From positions 1-64,000 of the forward strand of contig JAKFUL010000038.1 in NCBI GenBank assembly GCA_021732665.1: a DNA stretch of 64,000 nucleotides. The letters run 5' to 3'. A program made the translations under genes and the position numbers. A model generated the notes under the pieces. It was not told where the DNA came from and made no database searches. It saw only the letters and a list, made by a program, of their open reading frames with translations. Shown one piece after another: positions 7,866-15,780 of this stretch. The DNA is from Acetobacteraceae bacterium (GTDB lineage: Bacteria > Pseudomonadota > Alphaproteobacteria > Acetobacterales > Acetobacteraceae). Position 1 is the first letter of the stretch; each line of letters begins with the position of its first letter.

Positions 7866-8513
7866 ATGATCGCCTGGAGCACGCTGCGCCGTGCGCTGTG
7901 CGGCGCGGCCCTGCTGCTGCTGCCCAGCATGGCGGCGCTGGCGCATGCCGGCCATCGGCATGACCGGCGCGCGGCTCCCGAGGCGGTCGCGCCGGCTCCA
8001 GCTCCGGCTCCACCGTTAGCGGCCTTCCCGGTGCCGGTCGGCGTTGATTTCGCGCTGGTGGATCAGACCGGCGCACCCCGGCGGCGGGCCGATTTCGCCG
8101 GCCGGCATGTGCTGCTGTTTTTCGGCTACGCGAATTGCGAGGCGATCTGCTCGGCGGCGATCCCCGCCATGATCGAGACGCTGGATTCGCTGGGCACGGC
8201 GGGCGCCGCCATCGACGCGGTGATGATCACGGTGGACCCCGCGCGCGATACACCCGAGGGGCTCCGCCAGGGCCTGGCGAAATACGGCCCCGGCATCATC
8301 GGCTTGACCGGCGATGTCGCGGCACTGGTGCCGGTCTGGCGGGGTTTCCATGTCAGCGTCACCCCGGTCGGGCATGACCCGCTCGGGCAGCCGATCCTGG
8401 CGCATGGCAGCTTCCTGTTCCTGCTCGGGCCGGATGGCAATGTCCTGACGCTGCTGCCGCCGGTCCTGCCGCCCGAACGCCTGGCCAGCATCATCCGCGG
8501 CTACCTGCGGTAG
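7866..8513 (+). CDS. SCO1/SenC family periplasmic protein
   Basis: The product is 215 residues. Residues 1-26 are a signal peptide ending in MAALA, followed by a His-rich mature N-terminus (HAGHRHDRR) and an Ala/Pro linker. The thioredoxin-like SCO domain has the metal-binding CxxxC in GYANCEAICSAAIP (Cys91, Cys95), MITVDPARDTPEGLRQGLAKYG, and the distal histidine in AHGSFLFLLGPDG (about residue 180). SCO proteins carry copper to cytochrome c oxidase CuA or act as thiol reductases. No oxidase gene is present here; the partners are the two small Cys proteins just upstream, with a 10-base gap. The residue after the second Cys is Ser rather than the usual Pro. Confidence 0.9.
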   Translation: MIAWSTLRRALCGAALLLLPSMAALAHAGHRHDRRAAPEAVAPAPAPAPPLAAFPVPVGVDFALVDQTGAPRRRADFAGRHVLLFFGYANCEAICSAAIPAMIETLDSLGTAGAAIDAVMITVDPARDTPEGLRQGLAKYGPGIIGLTGDVAALVPVWRGFHVSVTPVGHDPLGQPILAHGSFLFLLGPDGNVLTLLPPVLPPERLASIIRGYLR

Positions 8514-8602
8514 GGCTTTTCCGGATGGCCGGGCGGCACCGCGGCCAACCCGGCGGGCAGGACATGACGGCCAGCAGGCATGAGGAGTGGCCCAGCTTTC
8601 CT

Positions 8603-8617
8603 GTTCATCTTTCGTTC
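8603..8617 (+). promoter_or_regulatory. LexA (SOS) box upstream of dinB
   Basis: The sequence GTTCATCTTTCGTTC matches exactly the alphaproteobacterial LexA operator GTTC-N7-GTTC. It ends 23 bases before the dinB start codon, where a bound repressor would block transcription. This placement also argues against the longer dinB frame that would begin at 8587. It implies DNA-damage induction of the polymerase. Confidence 0.85.
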
Positions 8618-8640
8618 TGACTGAGCTACAACCCGAGGCG

Positions 8641-9726
8641 ATGCAGAGCGACACGATCCGCAAGATCATCCATGTCGACATGGACGCCTTCTTTGCGTCG
8701 GTGGAGCAGCGCGACGATCCCAGCCTGCGCGGCCGGCCGGTGGCGGTGGGCCATGGCGCCGCGCGCGGCGTGGTCGCGGCCGCCAGCTATGAGGCGCGGG
8801 TCTTCGGTGTCCGCTCCGCCATGGCCTCGGTCACGGCGCTGCGCAAATGTCCGGAGCTGGTCTTCGTCCGGCCGCGCTTCGAGGTGTATCGCGCGGTGTC
8901 GCGGCACATCCATTCCATCTTCGCCGACTACACGCCCCTGATCCAGCCGCTCTCGCTGGACGAGGCCTATCTGGATGTGACGGAGAATTTGCGCGGCCTG
9001 CCCACCGCCTGGGCCACCGCGCGGGAGATCCGCGGCCGCATCCTGGCCGAAACCGGTCTGACCGCCTCGGCCGGGATTTCCTACAACAAGTTCCTGGCCA
9101 AGCTGGCCTCCAGCCAGCGCAAACCCAACGGGCAATTCGCGGTGACGCCGGAGATGGGCGAGGGCTGGGTGGAAACCCTGCCGGTCTCGCGCTTTCACGG
9201 GGTGGGGCCGGTCACGGCACGGCGCATGCAGGCGCTGGGCATCGAGACCGGCGCCGATCTGCGGGCCAGGCCGATGGCCTTCCTGCAGGCGCATTTCGGC
9301 AGCGCAGCCGCCTGGTACCACGGCATCGCCCGCGGCATCGATCACCGGCCGGTCGACCCGGACCGGACACGCAAATCCTCAGGCTCCGAAACCACTTTCG
9401 ATCGCGATCTCCGGGCGCCCGAGGAGATCGAGGCCGGGGTGCTGCGCATGGCCGATGATGTCTGGGAATGGTGCGAAAAGGCGCAGGCCTTCGGCCGCAC
9501 GGTGACGGTCAAGGTGAAGTTCGCGGATTTCCGGCAGATCACCCGCAGCCGCAGCCTGGCCGGCGCGATCAGCACACAGGCACAGCTGCGCCAGGCAAGC
9601 CTGGACCTCGTCCGCTCGATCTATCCGCCGCGCGACGGCATCCGCCTCGTCGGCGTCACCGTCTCGAATTTCGGCGGGGCCGAGGCCGAGGCGCTGCCGC
9701 TTTTCGGCGATGGCATGCCGGCGTAA
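8641..9726 (+). CDS. dinB: DNA polymerase IV (Y-family translesion polymerase)
   Basis: The product is 361 residues from the ATG at 8641. Y-family landmarks are present: KIIHVDMDAFFASVEQ at residues 8-23, with the first catalytic aspartate and the steric-gate region; GVRSAMAS; SLDEAYLDVT near residue 105, with the catalytic Asp-Glu pair; and GISYNKFLAKLAS. A helix-hairpin-helix region (VSRFHGVGPVTARRMQALGI) and a little-finger domain (SSGSETTFDRDL to TVKVKFADF) follow. The C-terminus lacks the canonical QLPLF-type beta-clamp motif but ends EALPLFGDGMPA, where LPLF probably serves. The enzyme bypasses lesions in an error-prone way. The LexA box directly upstream indicates SOS control. Confidence 0.95.
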   Translation: MQSDTIRKIIHVDMDAFFASVEQRDDPSLRGRPVAVGHGAARGVVAAASYEARVFGVRSAMASVTALRKCPELVFVRPRFEVYRAVSRHIHSIFADYTPLIQPLSLDEAYLDVTENLRGLPTAWATAREIRGRILAETGLTASAGISYNKFLAKLASSQRKPNGQFAVTPEMGEGWVETLPVSRFHGVGPVTARRMQALGIETGADLRARPMAFLQAHFGSAAAWYHGIARGIDHRPVDPDRTRKSSGSETTFDRDLRAPEEIEAGVLRMADDVWEWCEKAQAFGRTVTVKVKFADFRQITRSRSLAGAISTQAQLRQASLDLVRSIYPPRDGIRLVGVTVSNFGGAEAEALPLFGDGMPA

Positions 9727-9742
9727 GGGGGTTGAGCCCGCC

Positions 9743-10705
9743 CTATTCCGCCGCCTTGGGCATATGCCCCAGCGTGCCCTCATATTTCCTCGCCGTTTCC
9801 GCCGGCAGCCATTCCGCCTCCATCTCGCGGATCCGATCGAAGCCCGAGAAGGCATGCAGATTGCCGATCGGGTGCTGCTGGAAGCGGCGGTCGAACTCCG
9901 CCTCGGCCATCGGGCCGCGCTCCTTCAGCGCCGTGGCGAAATCATGCACCGCCATCAGCGTGGCCCGCATGGCGGCACCGGGCAGGATGCAGACGGCGAT
10001 GCCAAGCTCGGCCATCTCCGCCTCCGACATGCGCGGCGAGATGCCTGTCATGTTGTAGAAGACCGGGCCGTTCACGCCCGCGCACACCTCGGCCACCTCG
10101 GCCCTGCTGGCCGGGCCTTCGACGAAGGCGAGATCGGCGCCGGCCGCCAGGAAGGCATTGGCGCGCCACAGCGCCTCCGCCATCGAGCCGCCATGCGCGC
10201 CGCGGGCATCGGTGCGGGCGATGAGCACGAAGGAGGGGTCGATGGCATCGCGCACAGATGCCGCCGCGCTGATTTTTCCGACAGCCTCGTTGCGGTCGAT
10301 CACCTCGCGTCCCGCCACATGGCCGCAGCGCTTGGGCGCCACCTGGTCCTCCAGATGCATCCCCGCCACGCCACCGCGGATGTATTCCTCCACCGTGCGC
10401 GCCACGTTGATGGCGTTGCCGAAGCCGGTATCGGCGTCGGCGATCAGCGGCAGCCGCACCGCGCTGGCGATCAGCCGCGCGTTCAGCGCCATCTCCGTCT
10501 GCGTCACCAGCCCCGCATCCGGCAGGCCGAGCAACGAGAGCGAGGTGCCATAGCCGGACATGTAGAGCGCATCGAAGCCCACCTCCTCCAGCACCCGCGC
10601 CGACATGGCGTTGTAGCAGCCGGGGATGATCAGCGGCTTATGCGCCGCCATCGCCGCCCGCAGCCGCGCACCGGGACGCGCTGTCTCACCTTCGCCCAGT
10701 CGCAT
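9743..10705 (-). CDS. isocitrate lyase / PEP mutase family enzyme (2-methylisocitrate lyase-like)
   Basis: The product is 320 residues from the ATG at 10705, placed about 7 bases after a GGGAG; an ATG six bases further upstream is too close to that site. The superfamily signature is clear: PGCYNAMSARVLEEVGFDALYMSGYG, the metal-binding DADTGFGNAINVARTVEEYIRGGVAGMHLEDQ, and the catalytic-loop motif KRCGH typical of isocitrate and methylisocitrate lyases. ARTDAR follows. These features favour a C-C lyase such as 2-methylisocitrate lyase, though oxaloacetate decarboxylases and other acid lyases are close relatives. The rest of the methylcitrate cycle is absent, apart from the distant MmgE/PrpD gene at 2-3.4 kb. 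Confidence 0.85.
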   Translation of the reverse strand: MRLGEGETARPGARLRAAMAAHKPLIIPGCYNAMSARVLEEVGFDALYMSGYGTSLSLLGLPDAGLVTQTEMALNARLIASAVRLPLIADADTGFGNAINVARTVEEYIRGGVAGMHLEDQVAPKRCGHVAGREVIDRNEAVGKISAAASVRDAIDPSFVLIARTDARGAHGGSMAEALWRANAFLAAGADLAFVEGPASRAEVAEVCAGVNGPVFYNMTGISPRMSEAEMAELGIAVCILPGAAMRATLMAVHDFATALKERGPMAEAEFDRRFQQHPIGNLHAFSGFDRIREMEAEWLPAETARKYEGTLGHMPKAAE

Positions 10706-10832
10706 GATCATTCTCCCTTGTCCGGACAGGAACGTAGCGCATCTTGCATGGCACCGTCTGCCGGCCATGCGCATGGTCGTCTGGCGCGGCGCCCGCCGCG
10801 CGCGGAGAGTGACCCGAAAGGAGCATCGCGCC

Positions 10833-11437
10833 ATGAGCGAATTCGAGCGTTGGGAAGGCCGCTTCGCCGCCCCCGGCTATGTCTTCGGGGAGGCACCAAA
10901 TGCCTTCCTCGCCGCGCAGGCGGCCCGCCTGCCGGCGAGCGGGCGGACGCTGGCGGTCGCCGACGGTGAAGGCCGCAACGGCGTCTGGCTGGCCGAGCGC
11001 GGGCTGGATGTGGTGTCGATGGATTTCTCGCCCACGGCGCAGGCGAAAGCCCGGCGCCTTGCCGCAAGCCGCGGCGTGACGATCACCACCGAGCTGGCCG
11101 ATATCGCCGCCAACCCCGGCCGGAGGCGGAATACGACGTCATCGCCGCGATCTTCATCCAGTTCATGGGGCCATCGCTGCGCGACGAGGTCTTCGCCGGC
11201 ATCCGCCGCGCGCTGAGGCCGGGCGGGCTGCTGCTGCTGGAAGGCTATGGCCAGGCGCAGCTGCGCCACGGCACCGGTGGGCCGAAGGTGCTGGAGAATC
11301 TCTATACGCCCGCGATGCTGGAAGCGGGCTTCGCCGGCATGGCTAGCCTGCAGATCCGCGAATATGAGGCGGTGGTGGAGGAAGGCGCCGGGCATAGCGG
11401 GCTGTCGGCGCTGGTCGACCTGGCGGCGATCAAATAG
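10833..11437 (+). pseudogene. class I SAM-dependent methyltransferase broken by a frameshift
   Basis: Translation starts at the ATG at 10833 behind AAAGGAG. Frame 1 gives FERWEGRFAAPGYVFGEAPNAFL, then the SAM-binding region GRTLAVADGEGRNGVWLAERGLDVVSMDFS. Coding sense is lost near 11111-11130 and resumes in another frame with EAEYDVIAAIFIQFMG, LRPGGLLLLEGYGQ and on to the stop at 11437. Restoring one missing base gives about 201 residues, a normal length for this TehB-like/UbiE-like family. Either the gene is inactivated or the assembly lacks one base. The start of the second half at 11165 is not an independent gene, because it begins in the middle of the conserved fold. The substrate is unknown. 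Confidence 0.82.
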
Positions 11438-11443
11438 CCGCGC

Positions 11444-11517
11444 TGGTTGGGGTGCTAGGATTCGAACCTAGGATGGCGGTACCAAAAACCGCTGCCTTAC
11501 CGCTTGGCTACACCCCA
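11444..11517 (-). tRNA. tRNA-Gln (anticodon TTG)
   Basis: On the minus strand the sequence folds as a full cloverleaf. The acceptor arm TGGGGTG pairs with CACCCCA, followed by an A discriminator and an encoded CCA. The D arm is GCCAAGCGGTAAGGC and the T arm is CCTAGGTTCGAATCCTAGC. The anticodon stem GCGGT/ACCGC encloses the seven-base loop TTTTGGT, giving anticodon TTG for CAA codons. The length is 74 bases including CCA. It lies between the frameshifted methyltransferase and ispE. Confidence 0.97.
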
Positions 11518-11542
11518 CCATCGGCGTCGCGGGGAAGTGCCA

Positions 11543-12394
11543 TCAGGCGGGCGCTTCGTAAAGGGGGCCGGCGCTGCTCCACCAGGCCGCGGGCATGGCG
11601 CATCGCGCGGCCTGCGCATCCTCCAGCCTGGCGAAAAGCCCGAAGCATGTGGCGCCCGAGCCGCTCATCCGCGCCAGAAGACAACCCCGCTGCGCCCCGA
11701 TCGCCGCCAGCACGGCCGCAATCGGCGGGCAAAGGAGGATCGCCGCTGCCTCCAGGTCATTGCCGCAGCGGCGCAGATCCTCGGCCATGGCGGCGGCGCC
11801 GGGCCATGCCGCGGGCAGGTCGGCGGGCGCCGAGAACCCGCCCTCCCGCGCCCGGAAGACCGCAGGCGTCGCCAGCGCCTCGCCCGGATTGACCAGCAGC
11901 AGCGCCACCGCCGGCAGTTTTGGCGCGGGCGAAATCACCTCGCCGACCCCACCCATGCGCGCCGGCCGGCTTTCGACGCAGACCGGAATATCGGCCCCCA
12001 GCGGCAAAGCGATCTCGCGCAGCCGCGCCGGCGAAAATTTCAGTCCCCAGGCGCGGTTGAGCAGCCGCAGCGCCGCCGCCGCATCGGCCGAGCCGCCGCC
12101 GATGCCCGAGGCAATGGGCAAATGCTTCTCCAGCCGCAGCCCGCCCCAGGGGCGGATACCCGCCGCCTCGGCCAGGGCGCGGGCGGCGCGCAGCACAAGA
12201 TTGTCGGGTTCCGCAGCCAACCCCCGGGCGAAAGGCCCCTCCAGCGCCAGAGAGGCAGGCCCCGCCCCGGCCATGGCAAGGCTGTCCGCGGCCGGGCCGA
12301 ACACCGCCAGGCTGTCCAGAAGGTGATACCCATCGGCCCGTCGGCCGACGACATGCAGGTGAAGATTGACCTTGGCCGGCGCCTGCTCCCGCAT
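11543..12394 (-). CDS. ispE: 4-diphosphocytidyl-2-C-methyl-D-erythritol kinase
   Basis: The product is 283 residues and matches the GHMP kinase IspE. The N-terminus APAKVNLHLHVVGRRADGYHLLDSL carries the substrate-binding Lys, Asn and His. The ATP-binding loop is LPIASGIGGGSADAAAALRLL and the C-terminal motif is ARMSGSGATCFGLF. The enzyme phosphorylates CDP-methylerythritol in the MEP pathway of isoprenoid synthesis. The start codon lies 2 bases after the stop of the TPR lipoprotein gene, so the two form one leftward operon, with tRNA-Gln 25 bases downstream. Confidence 0.95.
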   Translation of the reverse strand: MREQAPAKVNLHLHVVGRRADGYHLLDSLAVFGPAADSLAMAGAGPASLALEGPFARGLAAEPDNLVLRAARALAEAAGIRPWGGLRLEKHLPIASGIGGGSADAAAALRLLNRAWGLKFSPARLREIALPLGADIPVCVESRPARMGGVGEVISPAPKLPAVALLLVNPGEALATPAVFRAREGGFSAPADLPAAWPGAAAMAEDLRRCGNDLEAAAILLCPPIAAVLAAIGAQRGCLLARMSGSGATCFGLFARLEDAQAARCAMPAAWWSSAGPLYEAPA

Positions 12395-12396
12395 GC

Positions 12397-14112
12397 TCAG
12401 CGCCGCAGGCTGGCGGGAATGGCCTCCGCCGGCAGGCCGGTGCGCAGCTTCTCCTCGATGCGCTGGCCCTCGCCCGGCTCCAGCTCCATGGTCAGCGCAC
12501 GGCGCCATTGGAACTCGGCCTCGCGCTCGCGCCCCGCCACCCAATAGGCATCGCCCAGATGGTCGTTGATCGTGCTGTTGCGGCTTTCCAGCTCCACCGC
12601 CTTTTCCAGCCATTCGATGGCGCCCGGCAGGTCGCCCAGGCGGAACAGCGCCCAGCCCAGGCTGTCGGCGATATTGCCATCCTGCGGCCGCAACTCCACC
12701 GCGCGTTCCAGCATGCCGCGGGCGCGGTCGAGATGCACACCCTGATCGGCCCAGGCATAGCCGAGATAGTTCAGGACATAGGGCTGATCGGGTGCCAGCT
12801 CGAGCGCGCGGAGGAAATCCTCCTCGGCGCCGGGGAAATTGCCGCTGCGCTCCCGCGCGATGCCGCGGGCGTAGAGCACCGGCCAGTCGCGCTCGCCCAG
12901 CCGAGGAATGCGCCCGATGGCCTCGTCATAGGCGATCGCGGCCTCGGAGAAGCGGCTGCGCCGGCGCAGGATGTCGCCCAGGCGGATCAGCGGCTGCGGC
13001 TGGGCGGCCATGATGTCCGCCTGCTCGCGCAGCAGGGCGATGGCCTCCTCCTGCCGGTCCAGCTTGTCGAGCAGCCCGGCGCGGCGCAGGGCGCCCACGC
13101 CCCAAAGCGGGTCGTACGGCCGCATCGCGCCCAGCAGGCCCAGTGCCGCCTCGGCATGCTCCTCCTCGCCCAGCACGTCGCTGATCAGCAGCAGCGCGGA
13201 GCCGAAGCCGGGGCGCAGGCGCAGCGCCAGGCGGGCCAGCACCACCGCCTGCTCGCCCGCGCCCTGCGCCCGCAGCGCGCCGGCCATGGCGATATAGGCC
13301 TCGGCGATGCCCTCGATGGGCGAGGTGACGTCGCGCCCGGCCAGGATGGTGGCGCGCGCCGGCTCGGTCGCGGCCAGCGAGATCTCGTCGCCATTGGCCG
13401 CCACCTGGGCGAGCAGCCGCGCGGCGTCGGCCTGCCGGCCGGCGCGCTGCAGGATGGAGGCGCCGATCATCGCCAACCGCAAGGTCGGGTCCGGCTGGTC
13501 GGCCATCGCCACGCGCACGAGCCGCTCGGCCTCGCGCATCCGGCCGGCGAGGTCGGCGATCATGGCGCCGTGCAGCGCGTTCAGCGCCCGGAAGCGGCCC
13601 TGTTCGATATAGGGCCGCAGCGTCGCCAGGGCCTGGTCATTCTGGCCCCGCCCGGCCTGCGCCCAGGCCACCAGAACCGGCACCAGCGGCGCGGTGGCGC
13701 CGGTGCGGGGCAGCGCGCGGGCACGGCCCTCGGCACGCTCCCAGCGCCCGGCCAGGCCATCGCTGCCCAGCAGCAGCAACGAGGCGACGACATTGTCGGG
13801 CACCCGGCGGGCAAGCCGCAGCGCATCCGGCCGGCCATCGAGCACGGCGGCCAGAAACCCGCGGCTCAACAGCTCCGGATTGTCGGGGTCATTGCGCAGC
13901 GCGGCCAGGAGCTGGTCGGCCGCGGTGACGGTATCGGATTCACCGGCCGCGAAACGACCGGCGAGAAAGGCGCCATAGGTGCCGCTGGCGGGGGGCGTGA
14001 CGCGCGGCGGCGTTGTCGCCACGCGGCGCCCCGGCGCACCGCCCGCCGCGCAGCCGAGCAGGAGCGCCGCGGCAAGCAGCGCGCCGCGAGCGGGGGGGGA
14101 GAAGAGAACCAT
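12397..14112 (-). CDS. TPR-repeat lipoprotein
   Basis: The product is 571 residues from the ATG at 14112. The N-terminus SPPARGALLAAALLLGCAAGG is a lipoprotein signal peptide with the lipobox Cys at about residue 21. The remainder is a helical solenoid of tetratricopeptide repeats; the clearest are near the C-terminus (YVLNYLGYAWADQGVHLDRARGML, NIADSLGWALFRLGDLPGAIEWLEKAV, DHLGDAYWVAGREREAEFQWRRAL). The protein is probably anchored to a membrane facing the periplasm and acts as a scaffold. It is translated just before ispE, an arrangement seen in other alphaproteobacteria. Upstream in-frame codons to 14295 lack a signal peptide and are not included. Confidence 0.88.
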   Translation of the reverse strand: MVLFSPPARGALLAAALLLGCAAGGAPGRRVATTPPRVTPPASGTYGAFLAGRFAAGESDTVTAADQLLAALRNDPDNPELLSRGFLAAVLDGRPDALRLARRVPDNVVASLLLLGSDGLAGRWERAEGRARALPRTGATAPLVPVLVAWAQAGRGQNDQALATLRPYIEQGRFRALNALHGAMIADLAGRMREAERLVRVAMADQPDPTLRLAMIGASILQRAGRQADAARLLAQVAANGDEISLAATEPARATILAGRDVTSPIEGIAEAYIAMAGALRAQGAGEQAVVLARLALRLRPGFGSALLLISDVLGEEEHAEAALGLLGAMRPYDPLWGVGALRRAGLLDKLDRQEEAIALLREQADIMAAQPQPLIRLGDILRRRSRFSEAAIAYDEAIGRIPRLGERDWPVLYARGIARERSGNFPGAEEDFLRALELAPDQPYVLNYLGYAWADQGVHLDRARGMLERAVELRPQDGNIADSLGWALFRLGDLPGAIEWLEKAVELESRNSTINDHLGDAYWVAGREREAEFQWRRALTMELEPGEGQRIEEKLRTGLPAEAIPASLRR

Positions 14113-14295
14113 TCTTCGCAGGATATAAACCGCTCCGGGCGCGCCACCAGCACCTGTGGCCTGGCGGGCACAGCAACTGGTGCACTGTTGCCGCAAAGGC
14201 ACGGTCACGCCGATTGGCCATGGCCCCTGAGCCGCGCCGATCGCGGCAAAGCCGCAAGGCACGCGGGCTTGCGCGCAGCGCCGCCTTGTTGGCAC

Positions 14296-14309
14296 ATCGA
14301 CGTGTCGAT
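14296..14309. promoter_or_regulatory. possible operator palindrome upstream of the PaaK-like gene
   Basis: ATCGAC-GT-GTCGAT is a perfect 6-bp inverted repeat ending 25 bases before the PaaK-like start codon, in the 222-base divergent spacer (14113-14334). Its size and position suit a dimeric repressor site. Nothing else in the spacer is recognisable. It could be a chance palindrome. Confidence 0.3.
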
Positions 14310-14334
14310 AATGCGCGACTCTGGAGCGAATCGC

Positions 14335-15780
14335 ATGTCCATCCCTGCCGACACGACGTCAGCCGCCGGAGCCGTGGCCGTCGCGTCCGTCTCTAACCCG
14401 CCGCCAGCCGCGCCCCCTGCAACGCCGCGCCGCCGCAACTTCCACTCCGGCTTCCCGCAGGTGCTGCCGCCGCTGGTGGCGCAGGCGCTGCATGTCCTGG
14501 GGCAAATGCGCTGGCATTCCTGCCAGCCGCGCGATGCCCAGGCGCGCACCCTGGCGGCACAGACCACCCTGCTGCTGCGCCACGCCGCCGCCCACTCACC
14601 CTTCTGGAAGCAGCGGCTCGCCGGCGTGGGCAACCTCGCCGACCCTGCCGCCTTCGGCCGCATCCCCATCCTCACCCGCGCCGAGATCCGCGCCGCCGGC
14701 GAGACCATGCGCGCCCGCCTGCCTCAGATGCCGGACCATGAATTCGCCGTTACCCGCACCTCGGGCTCGACCGGCCAACCGGTCGTGGTCGAGCAGTCCA
14801 TCCTGATCCACAAACCGATCTACGAGGCGGTGAAGATGCTGGATCACGAATGGCACAAGCGCGATCAGATGGCCGACCGCGGCGCGATTCGCGACGCCAG
14901 GGATGCCGAGGGGAATAACTGGGGCGACATCTTCGCCATGCTCGGCCCGACCGGCCGCAGCGGCGTGCGCAACATGATCGACCACCCCCCGGAGGCATTG
15001 CTGGCCTGGTTGCGCGAGGCGAAGCCGCGCTACCTCGTCACCACGCCGGTGATGGCCCAGCGCCTGGCGCGACTGGCGCTGGCCGATGGGGCCGGCGGGC
15101 CGAGGATCGAGCAGATCATGACCTTCGGCGAGGTCGTGACGCCACAGATGCGGGTGCTCTGCCAGAACGCCTTCGGCGCCCGCATCTGCGACCGCTACTC
15201 CTGCGAAGAGGTCGGCTGGATCGCGCTGCAATGCCCGAAGCATGACCACCTGCATGCCTTGAGCGCGACGATGCGGGTGGAGATCGTCGACGACAGGGGC
15301 GCGCCCTGCGGCATCGGCCAGCCCGGGCGGGTGCTGCTCACCGCGCTACAGGGCTTCGCCATGCCGCTGATCCGCTATGAGCTCGGCGATGTGGCCGAAT
15401 GGGGGCCGGCCTGCGATTGCGGCATCACCCTGCCGGTGCTGCGCGGCATCCAGGGCCGGCGCCGAAATTTTTTGCGGCTGCCCGATGGCACCGAACGGAT
15501 CGCCCGGCTGGTCGGCGACCATTGGCATACCCTGCCGATGGTCGAGGAATACCGCGTGGTGCAATACGCCGACACCAGCATCGAAGCCTTCCTGCGCTGC
15601 ACCCGGCCGCTGACCGAAGCCGAGCGTGAGACGGCGCGGGCGCTGCTGCGCCGGGTGCTCGGCCATCCCTTCGAGGTGATCGTCACCGAGACGGCGCGGA
15701 TCGACTGGGGCACGCGCTGGAAGCGCGAGGATTTCGTCCGGCTGGACACGCTGCGCCCCGCGGCGGCGACACCGACATGA
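14335..15780 (+). CDS. PaaK/CapK-like adenylate-forming ligase
   Basis: The product is 481 residues from the ATG at 14335, with GGAG upstream. After a low-complexity Ala/Pro segment of about 50 residues, it follows the phenylacetate-CoA ligase-like fold. It has a TLLLRHAAAHSPFWKQRL region, the P-loop TRTSGSTGQPVVVEQS near residues 139-154, ITTPVMAQ-like TTPVMAQRLARLAL, EQIMTFGEVVTPQMR, and the adenylate-binding DRYSCEEVGWIALQC. RYELGDVAEWGPACDCG and a C-terminal domain follow. Such enzymes activate an aryl or other acid as an acyl-adenylate. The Cys pair in CDCG and the ELGD motif are typical of CapK-like members. It is coupled by ATGA to the Bug gene and heads a cluster with three more adenylating enzymes. 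The substrate is unknown. Confidence 0.85.
   Translation: MSIPADTTSAAGAVAVASVSNPPPAAPPATPRRRNFHSGFPQVLPPLVAQALHVLGQMRWHSCQPRDAQARTLAAQTTLLLRHAAAHSPFWKQRLAGVGNLADPAAFGRIPILTRAEIRAAGETMRARLPQMPDHEFAVTRTSGSTGQPVVVEQSILIHKPIYEAVKMLDHEWHKRDQMADRGAIRDARDAEGNNWGDIFAMLGPTGRSGVRNMIDHPPEALLAWLREAKPRYLVTTPVMAQRLARLALADGAGGPRIEQIMTFGEVVTPQMRVLCQNAFGARICDRYSCEEVGWIALQCPKHDHLHALSATMRVEIVDDRGAPCGIGQPGRVLLTALQGFAMPLIRYELGDVAEWGPACDCGITLPVLRGIQGRRRNFLRLPDGTERIARLVGDHWHTLPMVEEYRVVQYADTSIEAFLRCTRPLTEAERETARALLRRVLGHPFEVIVTETARIDWGTRWKREDFVRLDTLRPAAATPT

Noticed and set aside
11165-11437. Separate 90-codon gene
   Set aside because: It begins inside the conserved methyltransferase fold and continues the frameshifted gene from 10833, so it is not independent.
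14296-14309. Strong regulatory claim for the palindrome before the PaaK-like gene
   Set aside because: A 6-bp arm is short enough to occur by chance in 64 kb and no regulator gene adjoins, so it is kept only as a low-confidence feature.
12508-15780. Open frame of 1090 codons on the plus strand through the TPR lipoprotein region
   Set aside because: The first 600 codons are antisense to the TPR gene and are Arg/Gly/Gln-rich with no family features; only the part from 14335 is a real protein.
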